Notes: a model not told the origin generated them from the letters alone. Shown: positions 8,890 through 16,593, numbered from the stretch's first letter. The stretch: 16,739 bases of DNA from CAZIQY01 sp964541605 (GCA_964541605.1 CAZIQY010000061.1:1-16739); one strand, 5' to 3'. Translations and numbers: made by a program.

Positions 8890-11800
8890 CTAATCTTCCT
8901 CAATTAACTCCACATCCAGACAGAGGCTCTGCAACTCCTTGACAAGCACGTTAAAAGACTCGGGGAGCCCTGGTTCCAGGGTGTGTTCTCCCTTTACAAT
9001 GGTCTCATACATCCTGGTACGACCCGCCACATCATCCGATTTAACGGTCAGAAACTCCTGGAGCGAGTATGCGGCGCCATACGCCTCCATAGCCCAGACT
9101 TCCATCTCGCCAAGTCTTTGACCACCGAATTGCGCTTTTCCACCGAGTGGCTGCTGCGTTACGAGAGAGTATGGACCGATGGATCTTGCATGAATCTTAT
9201 CATCCACAAGATGATGGAGTTTTAACATATATATCATGCCGACAGTGATCTCCTGATCAAATGGCTCACCTGTCCTCCCGTCAAAGAGAACCGTCTGTCC
9301 CTTTTCCGGAAGTTCGGCCATGGCGAGCATATTTCTGACTTCCTGTTCGTCAGCACCATCAAAAACAGGCGTCGCCATCAAGATTCCACCCTTCAATTTA
9401 CGTATAAATGATTTCATCTCCTCATCAGATGACCCGTCTACAAAGCGGTCAAATTCCGAGGAGGAGTAAATACTTTTCAGTTCCTTTTTTAATTGATCAA
9501 CCCCGTAATTTCTTTCCAACAGGGTGTTAATTTTTTCACCCAGTCCTTTTGCCGCCCAACCCAGATGGGTTTCCAGGACCTGCCCGACATTCATACGCGA
9601 CGGAACTCCGAGTGGATTCAAAATGATGTCCACAGGCGTCCCGTCCCGGAAATAAGGCATATCCTCTTCCGGCAGTATCCTGGACAAAACGCCCTTGTTA
9701 CCGTGACGGCCTGCCATTTTATCACCAACAGAAAGCTTCCTTTTGATGGCAATGTAGACCTTTACCATTTTGATCACACCGGGTGGAAGCTCATCCCCGG
9801 CTCTCATCTTTTCCATCTTCTCTTCAAAGTAAGACTCAATAAGGGCTCTTTTTCTATCGGAATTTGCCAATAAATTTCCGATTTTCTCTTCTATGGCATC
9901 CTCTCCGACAAGGGAAATCTCCTTCCACAAATAAAATGGAATCCTGTCAAGAACATCCTTTTCGATCGTACTTCCCTTTTTCAACAGGATCTTTTTCTTT
10001 TTTGGATCGACTAGTTTCGTTGCCGATGTCTTTCCAACGAGCATATCCGAAATCTTGTTCCGCACATTTTCAGTAATGATACCGATTTCGTCATCCCTGT
10101 CCTTGCATAAAAGGCGAATGGTTTCATCTTCAATGAATTGCGATCTGTGATCCCTTTCAGCCCCTTTCCTGGAAAAAATTTTAGCGTCGATGACCGTCCC
10201 CTCAACACCAGGAGGCACCCGAAGAGACGTATCCCGCACATCGCTTGCCTTTTCACCAAATATGGCCCGAAGCAATTTTTCCTCCGGTGACAACTGGGTT
10301 TCGCCCTTCGGAGTAATTTTTCCTACAAGGATGTCACCGGATTTCACAAAGACACCCATTCGGACAATCCCGCTCTCATCAAGATTTCTGAGGGCTTCCT
10401 CCCCTACGTTTGGGATATCTCTCGTAATCTCCTCCTGACCGAGCTTTGTGTCCCGGGCCATGGTCTCAAATTCCTCGATGTGAATGGAAGTATAAATGTC
10501 ATCCTTTATCACCCTTTCGCTGACCAGGATGGAGTCTTCGTAATTGTATCCTCCCCAGGACATGAAGGCGACCATCACGTTTCTCCCAAGGGCGAGTTCA
10601 CCGTCTTCGGTGGCAGGTCCATCGGCAATGATGTCGCTCTGACTTACCCGATCCCCTCTGTTGACGATGGGCTTTTGGTTAAAGCAGGTATCCTGGTTTG
10701 AACGTTGATACTTGACCAGATTATAGATATCCACGCCGGTATCGATCTCGTCCTTTTCGTTGCCGTCACATTTGATGACGATTCGCGAAGCGTCTACGTG
10801 TTCAACGATACCCGGACGTTTTACCACAACAACAGCGCCTGAATCCTTGGCAACAACGGATTCCATCCCTGTCCCAACAAGGGGAACCTCTGGTTTTAGA
10901 AGAGGAACTGCCTGTCGCTGCATATTGGAACCCATGAGAGCGCGGTTTGCATCATCATGCTCCAGAAATGGAATGGAGGCTGCCGCCACACTGACAAGCT
11001 GATCGGGTGAAACATCCATCAAGTTGACTTCTGTCGGCGAAACGGTCTGAAAATCATTTCCCTTCCTGGCAGAAATGAGTTCACCAATAAATCTTCCATT
11101 TTTATCGAAGGGAATGTCTGCCGGGGCAATGATGTATTTCTCCTCTTCGATCGCCGTCAGATACCGGACTTCATCGAGAACCCTCCCTTTGTCGACCACT
11201 CTGTATGGCGTTTCTATGAAACCGAAAGCATTGACTCTTGCATAGGTACTGAGGGAAACGATCAGACCGATATTCGGGCCTTCCGGCGTCTCAACAGGAC
11301 AGATGCGCCCATAATGGGTGGGGTGAACGTCCCGTACCTCGAACCCTGCTCTTTCGCGGGTCAAACCGCCAGGACCGAGAGCAGAAAGTCTTCTTTTATG
11401 GGTAATTTCAGAAAGGGGGTTTGTTTGATCCATGAATTGTGAAAGCTGGCTGCTTCCCAAGAACTCATTTACCACTGCAGAAACAGGTTTGGCATTGATG
11501 AGTTCATGTGGCATCATGGTTTCAATGTCCTGGAGACTCATCCTCTCCTTAATTGCTCTTTCTATACGCACCAGACCTATCCGATATTGATTTTCTATCA
11601 ATTCTCCCACAGATCTGACGCGCCTGTTACCCAGATGATCTATATCATCCACGCTGCAATCACCCGTACCGTTTTTAAGGTCAATCAGGTATTTTACAGC
11701 TGCCAGGATATCTTCATTTCGCAAAACCGTCACATCCGTCGGCACATCCAGACGGAGCTTGTAATTCATCTTCGCTCTTCCCACATCCGACAGATCGTAA

Positions 11801-12981
11801 CTTGCCGGATCAAAAAAGAGGCTTTTGAAAAACTTCTGCGCCGTCTCCGGAGTTGGCGGGTTGCTTGGACGCAATCTTTTGTATATCTCTATGATCGCAT
11901 CTTCTGCATTTTCAATCCTGTCAACAAGGAGAGTGTCTCTGATGGAAGCATTCATCCTTTCTTCATCAATGTAAATAAATCGCAGTTCACGAATCCCTTT
12001 TTCACGGACCTGTTCCAATCCTTCCAAAGTCAACTGCTCGTTACATCTTAAAAGGATTTCTCCGGTTACCGGATCTAAAACATCCGAGGCAATAATCTTT
12101 CCCGTAATGTCAGTTTCACCGATCTGTATTCGATCAATGTTCAGTTCAGCCATCTTCTTTAAAAGGACCTTGTTGATCTTTCTCGCCTTTTTGATGATGA
12201 TATCACCCGTTTCAAGATCTTTAATATCCTCCGGTGCCTTTTCGCCGATGAGAGGCTCATCAACAACCATGTGCAATTTTCTACCTTCCAGGAAAACCTT
12301 CTCAATGTTATAAAAATAATTGAGGAGAAATTCGTTTGAGTTTCCCATAGCTTTTAGAAGGATAGTCACAGGCATTTTTCTTCGCCTGTCAATCCTCACA
12401 TAGAGAAGGTCCTTGGAATCGAACTCAAAGTCAAGCCAGGAGCCTCTGATCGGTATAATTCTCGCAGAATAGATCAATTTCCCACTCGCAAGGGTTTTCC
12501 CCTTGTCATGATCAAAAAAGATGCCGGGGGACCTGTGAAGCTGGCTGACAATGACCCTTTCCGTACCGTTCATGATAAAGGTGCCATTTTCAGTCATGAG
12601 AGGAATTTCGCCAAAATAGATCTCCTGCTCCTTGATATCCCGTATCATTTTGTGTTCGGATCCCCGGTCTGTTTCAAACACAACAAGTCTTACCACGATT
12701 TTTAATGGAGCGGCATAAGTCATACCCTTCTGGATACATTCCTTAACGTCATATCTTGCCTCCCCAATTTTATAACTGACAAACTCAAGGGAACATTTTC
12801 CACTGAAGTCAGAAATGGGAAATACACTTTTGAATGCACCCTGAAGTCCGAAATTACCCCTTTTGTCGGGCTCAATGTCCTTCTGCAAAAATTTCTCATA
12901 GGACTTCATCTGGATATCAATGAGATTCGGTATATCTAAAATCTTTTTGATACGTCCAAAATTTTTCCTGAATTCACCCAT
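8890..12981 (-). CDS. rpoB: DNA-directed RNA polymerase subunit beta
   Basis: Beta subunit of RNA polymerase, 1363 residues with the start used here. Domains run in the usual order: lobes and protrusion, the rifampicin pocket GSSQLSQFMDQTNPLSEITH from about 509, the fork and link regions, MQRQAVPLLKPEVPLVGTGME near 687, WGGYNYEDSIL near 809, and GDKMAGRHGNKG at 1086-1097, whose lysines face the active centre. Rifampicin-contact residues Asp518, His528 and Ser533 are wild type; Thr replaces the E. coli Asn518. About 140 residues between SLRVPPGVEGTV and KVYIAIKRKL form the insert common in proteobacteria. I set the start at ATG 12981 because AAAAGG lies 6 nt before it. Longer readings from TTG 12996 or ATG 12987 have no properly spaced site. 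It begins 50 nt after rplL. Confidence 0.98.
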   Translation of the reverse strand: MGEFRKNFGRIKKILDIPNLIDIQMKSYEKFLQKDIEPDKRGNFGLQGAFKSVFPISDFSGKCSLEFVSYKIGEARYDVKECIQKGMTYAAPLKIVVRLVVFETDRGSEHKMIRDIKEQEIYFGEIPLMTENGTFIMNGTERVIVSQLHRSPGIFFDHDKGKTLASGKLIYSARIIPIRGSWLDFEFDSKDLLYVRIDRRRKMPVTILLKAMGNSNEFLLNYFYNIEKVFLEGRKLHMVVDEPLIGEKAPEDIKDLETGDIIIKKARKINKVLLKKMAELNIDRIQIGETDITGKIIASDVLDPVTGEILLRCNEQLTLEGLEQVREKGIRELRFIYIDEERMNASIRDTLLVDRIENAEDAIIEIYKRLRPSNPPTPETAQKFFKSLFFDPASYDLSDVGRAKMNYKLRLDVPTDVTVLRNEDILAAVKYLIDLKNGTGDCSVDDIDHLGNRRVRSVGELIENQYRIGLVRIERAIKERMSLQDIETMMPHELINAKPVSAVVNEFLGSSQLSQFMDQTNPLSEITHKRRLSALGPGGLTRERAGFEVRDVHPTHYGRICPVETPEGPNIGLIVSLSTYARVNAFGFIETPYRVVDKGRVLDEVRYLTAIEEEKYIIAPADIPFDKNGRFIGELISARKGNDFQTVSPTEVNLMDVSPDQLVSVAAASIPFLEHDDANRALMGSNMQRQAVPLLKPEVPLVGTGMESVVAKDSGAVVVVKRPGIVEHVDASRIVIKCDGNEKDEIDTGVDIYNLVKYQRSNQDTCFNQKPIVNRGDRVSQSDIIADGPATEDGELALGRNVMVAFMSWGGYNYEDSILVSERVIKDDIYTSIHIEEFETMARDTKLGQEEITRDIPNVGEEALRNLDESGIVRMGVFVKSGDILVGKITPKGETQLSPEEKLLRAIFGEKASDVRDTSLRVPPGVEGTVIDAKIFSRKGAERDHRSQFIEDETIRLLCKDRDDEIGIITENVRNKISDMLVGKTSATKLVDPKKKKILLKKGSTIEKDVLDRIPFYLWKEISLVGEDAIEEKIGNLLANSDRKRALIESYFEEKMEKMRAGDELPPGVIKMVKVYIAIKRKLSVGDKMAGRHGNKGVLSRILPEEDMPYFRDGTPVDIILNPLGVPSRMNVGQVLETHLGWAAKGLGEKINTLLERNYGVDQLKKELKSIYSSSEFDRFVDGSSDEEMKSFIRKLKGGILMATPVFDGADEQEVRNMLAMAELPEKGQTVLFDGRTGEPFDQEITVGMIYMLKLHHLVDDKIHARSIGPYSLVTQQPLGGKAQFGGQRLGEMEVWAMEAYGAAYSLQEFLTVKSDDVAGRTRMYETIVKGEHTLEPGLPESFNVLVKELQSLCLDVELIEED

Positions 12982-13031
12982 GGGCATCCTTTTCAAATTT
13001 CAGTTAAGTTCTGCAAGATTGTTAGGCCGAG

Positions 13032-13418
13032 CTACTTAATCTCTACGGTTCCACCAACCTCTTCTATCTTCTTTTTGATGTCCGCCGCCTCATCCTTCAT
13101 GACTCCCTCTTTGATGGGCTTCGGAACACCATCCACCAAGTCTTTGGCTTCTTTAAGTCCCAAACCGGTAATCGCCCTGACGACTTTGATCACCTGGATT
13201 TTTTGATCACCAAAGCCTGTTAGTATTGCATCAAATTCCGTCTTTTCCTCGGCCTGTGCAACCTGTTCACCCCCCATTGCAACCTGAGCCACCGCCGTAG
13301 GTGCAGCCGCTGATACACCGAATTTTTCTTCCAATTCCTTTACAAGCTCAGAAAGCTCCAACACTGTCATTCCTTCAATAAATTTTACAACATCCTCTTT
13401 TGTAATCTTACTGGACAT
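13032..13418 (-). CDS. rplL: 50S ribosomal protein L7/L12
   Basis: Multi-copy stalk protein that recruits and stimulates GTPase factors such as EF-Tu and EF-G. The product is 128 residues, within the family range. Residues 1-35 form the helical dimerisation and L10-binding domain (VVKFIEGMTVLELSELVKEL). An Ala/Val/Gln-rich hinge runs from about 36 to 56. The globular domain from about 57 includes KIQVIKVVRAITGLGLKEAK and ends in GGTVEIK. The ATG at 13418 is preceded by AAGGA 8 nt upstream. It lies 27 nt after rplJ, the conserved rplJL pairing. Transcription into rpoB continues across a 50-nt spacer that shows no obvious attenuator hairpin. Confidence 0.98.
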   Translation of the reverse strand: MSSKITKEDVVKFIEGMTVLELSELVKELEEKFGVSAAAPTAVAQVAMGGEQVAQAEEKTEFDAILTGFGDQKIQVIKVVRAITGLGLKEAKDLVDGVPKPIKEGVMKDEAADIKKKIEEVGGTVEIK

Positions 13419-13445
13419 ACCATAGATCCTTTCCTGTATAATATA

Positions 13446-13970
13446 TTAGTTTCCTGATTCTTTTTTCGCTCGATATTGATCGAGAACCTGAACAAAACTC
13501 CTTGGGACTCCACTCAACACACGCACCAGTGCAGTCTGAACACCGAGCAGAACGGAGAGGAGCTTTGCAAGAAGAATCTCTCTTCCCGGCAGCTCCGCAA
13601 GAACGCCGATCTGTTCTTTACTCAAAAACTTTCCATCGAGCATACCGGCTTTGATTTCGAGTTCGGCGTTCTTCTTGGCAAATTCCACAAGCGCCTTCGT
13701 GGCCTCTATTACATCTCCCCGATTCAAGGCTATTGCCAACGGTCCTTTGAAATGGCTTCCCAGGGCCAAAAAATCGGTGTCCCGGGAAGCAATTCTAAGG
13801 AGTGTGTTTTTCACCACCCTCACTTCGGTTCCGGATTTGCGCAATGCGTTCCTCAAAGCCGTCAACTTTTCCACGTTCATTCCGATGTAACCGGCAAGAA
13901 CTGTCAATTGGGCTTCTTTAAGTTTATCGTGAAGCTCAGCAACTACCTGCTCCTTCGTCCTTCGATCCAA
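13446..13970 (-). CDS. rplJ: 50S ribosomal protein L10
   Basis: Base of the ribosomal stalk: its N-terminal domain binds 23S rRNA beside L11 and its long C-terminal helix carries L7/L12 dimers. With the start chosen here it has 174 residues. It shows the DRRTKEQVVAEL opening, the conserved VVKNTLLRIA segment, LPGREILLAKLLSVL, and a C-terminal helix ending in DQYRAKKE. An in-frame ATG at 13991 would add seven residues (MVKGGWR), but a near-perfect AAAGGAGGT lies inside that extension, 6 nt before the TTG at 13970. The TTG is therefore the likely start, giving MDRRTKEQ. The gene is preceded by a 256-nt spacer containing an L10 leader, which indicates autogenous translational control by L10 with L7/L12. 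Confidence 0.95.
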   Translation of the reverse strand: MDRRTKEQVVAELHDKLKEAQLTVLAGYIGMNVEKLTALRNALRKSGTEVRVVKNTLLRIASRDTDFLALGSHFKGPLAIALNRGDVIEATKALVEFAKKNAELEIKAGMLDGKFLSKEQIGVLAELPGREILLAKLLSVLLGVQTALVRVLSGVPRSFVQVLDQYRAKKESGN

Positions 13971-14102
13971 TCTCCAACCTCCTTTCACCATTTGAATTTC
14001 AATGGGATGATCATTTTATAACTTAAAAACATGCCGGAAAGTCAGAGAGCAGAACATCATACAGGAAAATTTTAACAAACATGATGATATATTGCCTCAT
14101 AT

Positions 14103-14126
14103 GAAGGGCTTTCAAAATTTCCCTTC
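14103..14126 (-). other. Hairpin downstream of the L10 leader core
   Basis: GAAGGG and CCCUUC form a perfect 6-bp stem around a 12-nt A/U-rich loop in the minus-strand transcript, directly after the L10 leader core. No U-run follows, so it is not a standard intrinsic terminator. It may be part of the leader fold. Function is unknown. Confidence 0.45.
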
Positions 14127-14184
14127 CGTCTCGGCAGGCCGACTACTATCGTTTAAACTCCTGTACCTGCTGTCTCAGACTTTT
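14126..14184 (-). promoter_or_regulatory. L10 leader RNA (kink-turn binding site for L10-L7/L12)
   Basis: The minus-strand transcript contains GUCUGAGACAGCAGG (14180-14166), paired with CCUGCCGAGAC (14138-14128). The helices are GUCU (14180-14177) with AGAC (14131-14128) and GCAGG (14170-14166) with CCUGC (14138-14134). They are separated by an asymmetric purine-rich internal loop of kink-turn type. This matches the conserved core of the L10 leader family, recalled from general knowledge, in which the L10-L7/L12 complex binds the leader and lowers rplJL translation. It lies in the expected place, roughly 155 nt upstream of the rplJ start. A hairpin follows immediately downstream. Exact boundaries are uncertain. 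Confidence 0.85.
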
Positions 14185-14191
14185 ATAGAGT

Positions 14192-14216
14192 GATAAAACC
14201 TTCATTCGGTTTTATC
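14192..14216 (-). repeat. Perfect 9-bp inverted repeat after rplA
   Basis: The arms GATAAAACC (14192-14200) and GGTTTTATC (14208-14216) are exact reverse complements around a 7-nt loop. The repeat begins 10 nt after the rplA stop codon and ends 11 nt before the L10 leader core. The stem has only three G-C pairs and no separate U-tract, so it would be at best a weak terminator. A processing site or a 3'-end stabiliser for rplKA mRNA is also possible. Confidence 0.6.
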
Positions 14217-14226
14217 CGATCTATCT

Positions 14227-14925
14227 TTATATATTTCTTACATCCATGGGATCTACCTTGATCCCTGGTCCCATGGTAGTAGATAGAGATATGCTTTTAA
14301 GATACGTCCCCTTGCTCGATGCCGGTTTCAGTTTGATAATCGCTTCGATAAGGGCAGTGATATTTTCCGATAGTTTATCCACTCCAAACGAAACTTTACC
14401 AACGGGACTGTGCACAATTCCCGCCTTTTCTACCCGGAATTCAACCTTCCCGGCCTTTAATTCATTGACAGCTTTTCCAACATCAAAAGTAACCGTACCC
14501 ACTTTTGGATTTGGCATCAATCCCCGGGGGCCTAATATTTTTCCGAGCTTGCCGACACCGCCCATCATATCAGGTGTGGCAATGACTCTATCAAATTCAA
14601 GCCAGCCGCCCTTGATTTTCTCAATCACATCATCAGAGCCGACAACGTCAGCGCCTGCTTCAAGCGCTTCTTTTTCTTTCTCTCCCTTGGCAAAAACCAA
14701 TACCCTGACCGATTTCCCCAAACCATTGGGCAGGACAACACTCCCCCTTACCATTTGATCGGCATGCTGGGGATTTACCCCCAAACGAATAGCGGCATCA
14801 ACTGTTTCATCGAACTTGGCCCGTTTTGTGCCGACCACCAGTTCCACTGCTTCTCTCAAGGCATAACGTTTCCCCGGTTCTACATTTTTCTTTGCTTCAA
14901 TAAAACTTTTCCCTTTGTCAGACAT
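14227..14925 (-). CDS. rplA: 50S ribosomal protein L1
   Basis: Ribosomal protein of the L1 stalk, which moves with E-site tRNA during release. In E. coli L1 also represses its own rplKA mRNA. The product is 232 residues, usual length. Landmarks are the YALREAVELV opening, VVLPNGLGKSVRVLVFAKG around 63-81, the signature LGPRGLMPNPKVGTVT at 131-146, and the C-terminal STTMGPGIKVDP near 215-226. The ATG at 14925 has GAGGT 7 nt upstream. It follows rplK by an unusually long 122-nt spacer with a predicted three-way junction. The stop is followed by the 256-nt rplJ leader region, so rplKA and rplJL may be controlled separately although co-transcribed. Confidence 0.98.
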   Translation of the reverse strand: MSDKGKSFIEAKKNVEPGKRYALREAVELVVGTKRAKFDETVDAAIRLGVNPQHADQMVRGSVVLPNGLGKSVRVLVFAKGEKEKEALEAGADVVGSDDVIEKIKGGWLEFDRVIATPDMMGGVGKLGKILGPRGLMPNPKVGTVTFDVGKAVNELKAGKVEFRVEKAGIVHSPVGKVSFGVDKLSENITALIEAIIKLKPASSKGTYLKSISLSTTMGPGIKVDPMDVRNI

Positions 14926-14944
14926 ACTGAAACCTCAAGTTAAC

Positions 14945-15036
14945 GCGCTTCCGAAAGGCTTTGATTTCCCGATTGATACATTCGTCAAAACCATATCTTT
15001 CGGCCCATCTGCAGGATGAGGATGGTCTGGAAGCGC
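14945..15036 (-). other. Predicted three-way-junction RNA in the rplK-rplA spacer
   Basis: In the minus-strand transcript GCGCUUCC (15036-15029) pairs perfectly with GGAAGCGC (14952-14945), closing a 76-nt interior. Inside lie two hairpins. CCAUC (15025-15021) pairs with GAUGG (15009-15005). GGUUUUGA (14992-14985) pairs with UCAAAGCC (14964-14957) over 8 bp with one G-U wobble. The linkers are 3, 12 and 4 nt. The closing stem ends 8 nt before the GAGG of the rplA ribosome binding site. The pairing is read directly from the sequence. A regulatory role, for example binding by L1, is inference and I do not recognise the element as a known family. Confidence 0.5.
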
Positions 15037-15047
15037 CCCTGATTAGT

Positions 15048-15473
15048 CTATCCTGCTATCTCAATCCCCATGGACCTTGCCGTGCCCTCAATGATCCTGA
15101 TTGCCCCTTCCATATCAACTGCATTCAGGTCATTGTATTTCAATTCTGCAATTTCACGCACTTGCCTGGCCGTTACCGCACCCACCTTTTCTCGTTTCGG
15201 ATCCCCGGAACCCTTTGCGATCTTGGCCGCCTGTTTCAGAAGAACAGACGCCGGGGGCGTCTTGGTAACAAAGGTAAACGAACGGTCCGCATATACCGTT
15301 ATAACAACGGGAATTACCATTCCCTCTTGATTCTGCGTCATGGCATTGTATGCCTTGCAGAATTCCATGATATTGACACCATGCTGCCCCAGAGCCGGAC
15401 CGATTGGTGGCGACGGTGTCGCTTTGCCTGCCTTAATCTGAAGTTTTATATTGGCTATAACTTTTTTTGCCAT
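15048..15473 (-). CDS. rplK: 50S ribosomal protein L11
   Basis: Component of the GTPase-associated centre; its C-terminal domain binds the 23S rRNA segment also targeted by thiostrepton, and it is needed for RelA-dependent stringent signalling in E. coli. The product is 141 residues. It carries the proline-rich PSPPIGPALGQHGVNIMEF segment near 20-38 that forms the flexible N-terminal face, the KTPPASVLLKQAA linker, and a C-terminal domain ending in GTARSMGIEI. The start is ATG at 15473, with AGGGUG 6 nt upstream. An in-frame GTG at 15482 lies within that ribosome binding site and is not used here. It follows nusG by 53 nt. Confidence 0.98.
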   Translation of the reverse strand: MAKKVIANIKLQIKAGKATPSPPIGPALGQHGVNIMEFCKAYNAMTQNQEGMVIPVVITVYADRSFTFVTKTPPASVLLKQAAKIAKGSGDPKREKVGAVTARQVREIAELKYNDLNAVDMEGAIRIIEGTARSMGIEIAG

Positions 15474-15526
15474 TGTGATCACCCTGTTCGAATATTTTAA
15501 TAATCTACTCTACCCTTAATCCCGTA

Positions 15527-16057
15527 TTATATCTGAACAACCTGGATGAAATCGAGTTCCACCGGTGTGGATCGGCCAAAGATACTGACAATAACCCTCA
15601 ATTTCCCCTTCTCCGGCTTGACCTCATCAATGACACCGTCAAAATTTGTAAAGGGACCATCAATAATTCTCACATGATCACCCGTTTCAAATTTAAATTT
15701 CGGTTTGGGTTTCAGTGTCCCTTCATCAATCCTGGTTTTTAGGGTTTCCACATCCTTATCGGGAATTGGAGCCGGCTTCTCCTTACCCCCGATAAAACCG
15801 GTCACCTTGGGAGTCCCTTTGACGATATGCCAGGTATCATCATTCATTTCCATTCTCACCAGGATATACCCTGGAAAGAATTTTCTTTTGGATGTCTTTT
15901 TTTCACCGGCAACGAGTTCCACAACATCTTCTTCAGGAATAAGAACATCGGTAAAATAGTCCTGCAGGCCCGCTGCCTGAATTCTTTCCTGGAGGGAAAC
16001 CTTCACGCGATTCTCAAAACCGGAATATGTATGAACGACATACCACCTGAAATTCAT
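15527..16057 (-). CDS. nusG: Transcription termination/antitermination factor NusG
   Basis: Universal elongation factor: the N-terminal NGN domain clamps RNA polymerase, while the KOW domain contacts Rho or S10. The product is 176 residues, normal length. The NGN domain begins WYVVHTYSGFENRVK and holds KFFPGYILVRMEM at 59-71 and GTPKVTGFIGG at 81-91. A charged linker follows to about 120. The KOW motif is in GDHVRIIDGPFTNFDGVI (126-143), and the protein ends FIQVVQI. The ATG at 16057 lies 5 nt after the secE stop, and its Shine-Dalgarno AAGGAA overlaps that stop codon, suggesting coupled translation. The secE-nusG-rplK order is the conserved bacterial arrangement. Confidence 0.98.
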   Translation of the reverse strand: MNFRWYVVHTYSGFENRVKVSLQERIQAAGLQDYFTDVLIPEEDVVELVAGEKKTSKRKFFPGYILVRMEMNDDTWHIVKGTPKVTGFIGGKEKPAPIPDKDVETLKTRIDEGTLKPKPKFKFETGDHVRIIDGPFTNFDGVIDEVKPEKGKLRVIVSIFGRSTPVELDFIQVVQI

Positions 16058-16062
16058 TTTCC

Positions 16063-16266
16063 TTAACCCAAGACCAATCTTATCACTTTAGCCAGACCGA
16101 AATCTACGATTCCGAGAAATGCGGACACAATGATGACAACAATAAGCACCACCGAAGTAGAAGCCAAAGTTTGTTTTGACGACGGCCACGTTACTTTGTT
16201 TAACTCAACCTTCGCCTCTTTGAGGAATTGCACAACTTTTTCGAAAATCTGTTTTAGTTTATCCAT
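16063..16266 (-). CDS. secE: Preprotein translocase subunit SecE
   Basis: Essential clamp subunit of the SecYEG channel in the inner membrane. The product is 67 residues, the short single-spanning form found in most bacteria, rather than the three-helix E. coli form. A charged amphipathic helix at 1-20 is followed by the conserved hinge ELNKVTWPSSKQT (21-33) and one membrane helix of about 36-58, rich in Val, Ile and Leu. The start is ATG at 16266, with AGG about 9-10 nt upstream. An in-frame TTG at 16284 would add six residues and lacks a ribosome binding site. It lies 44 nt downstream of the tRNA-Trp 3' end and 5 nt before nusG. Confidence 0.97.
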   Translation of the reverse strand: MDKLKQIFEKVVQFLKEAKVELNKVTWPSSKQTLASTSVVLIVVIIVSAFLGIVDFGLAKVIRLVLG

Positions 16267-16310
16267 CACACCAAACCTGGTCAAAGCATATATTTACGAA
16301 ATAAAATAAA

Positions 16311-16387
16311 TGGCAGGCCAGGAGGGACTCGAACCCCCAGCATCCGGATTTGGAGTCCGGCGCTCTATCCATTAGAGCTACTGGCCT
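16311..16387 (-). tRNA. tRNA-Trp (anticodon CCA)
   Basis: A complete 77-nt cloverleaf including an encoded CCA end. The acceptor stem is AGGCCAG with its complement CTGGCCT, and the discriminator is G. The D-arm is GCTCTAATGGATAGAGC. The anticodon loop is CTCCAAA with CCA at 16353-16351, on a CCGGA/TCCGG stem. The T-arm is GGGGGTTCGAGTCCCTC. It lies 35 nt after rpmG and 44 nt before secE. tRNA-Trp directly ahead of secE is a common arrangement in several bacterial phyla. Maturation would cut the transcript between rpmG and secE. Confidence 0.98.
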
Positions 16388-16422
16388 GTCTGAATCATTG
16401 TCTGTTTCCTTATGACGGCAAA

Positions 16423-16572
16423 TTATTTCGTTTCTCTGTGAATTTTGTGCGACCGGCAGAATTTACAATATTTCTTTAACTCAAGCCGATTTTGCATGGT
16501 GCGTTTATTCTTCGTTGTCGTATAGTTTCTCTGTTTGCATTCTGTGCAGGCTAACGTAATGATATTCCTCAT
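16423..16572 (-). CDS. rpmG: 50S ribosomal protein L33
   Basis: Small ribosomal protein near the E site, 49 residues. It is the zinc-binding form, with Cys9-X2-Cys12 (ACTEC) and Cys36-X2-Cys39 (YCKFC), plus the family segment NYTTTKNKR and a basic C-terminus, SHKIHRETK. The start is ATG at 16572, with a modest GTAGGT upstream. A longer in-frame reading up to 16638 would run back through tRNA-Thr and is not credible. It begins only 21 nt after the tRNA-Thr 3' end and ends 35 nt before tRNA-Trp, so it is enclosed by tRNAs. The four-Cys form implies dependence on zinc; a zinc-free paralogue might exist elsewhere. Confidence 0.97.
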   Translation of the reverse strand: MRNIITLACTECKQRNYTTTKNKRTMQNRLELKKYCKFCRSHKIHRETK

Positions 16573-16593
16573 AATATACCTACTTCGCTCTAT

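Noticed and set aside
11506..12051. 181-codon plus-strand open frame inside rpoB
   Set aside because: Antisense to well-conserved rpoB sequence with no recognisable domain; the long open length follows from rpoB codon use.
13476..14021. 181-codon plus-strand open frame opposite rplJ and its leader
   Set aside because: Almost entirely opposite rplJ; the translation looks random and no ribosome binding site is evident.
14065..14115. Promoter-like TTGAAA with TATATC 18 nt downstream, ahead of rplJ
   Set aside because: The -10 match is weak and the start would fall after the L10 leader, bypassing it; too little support.
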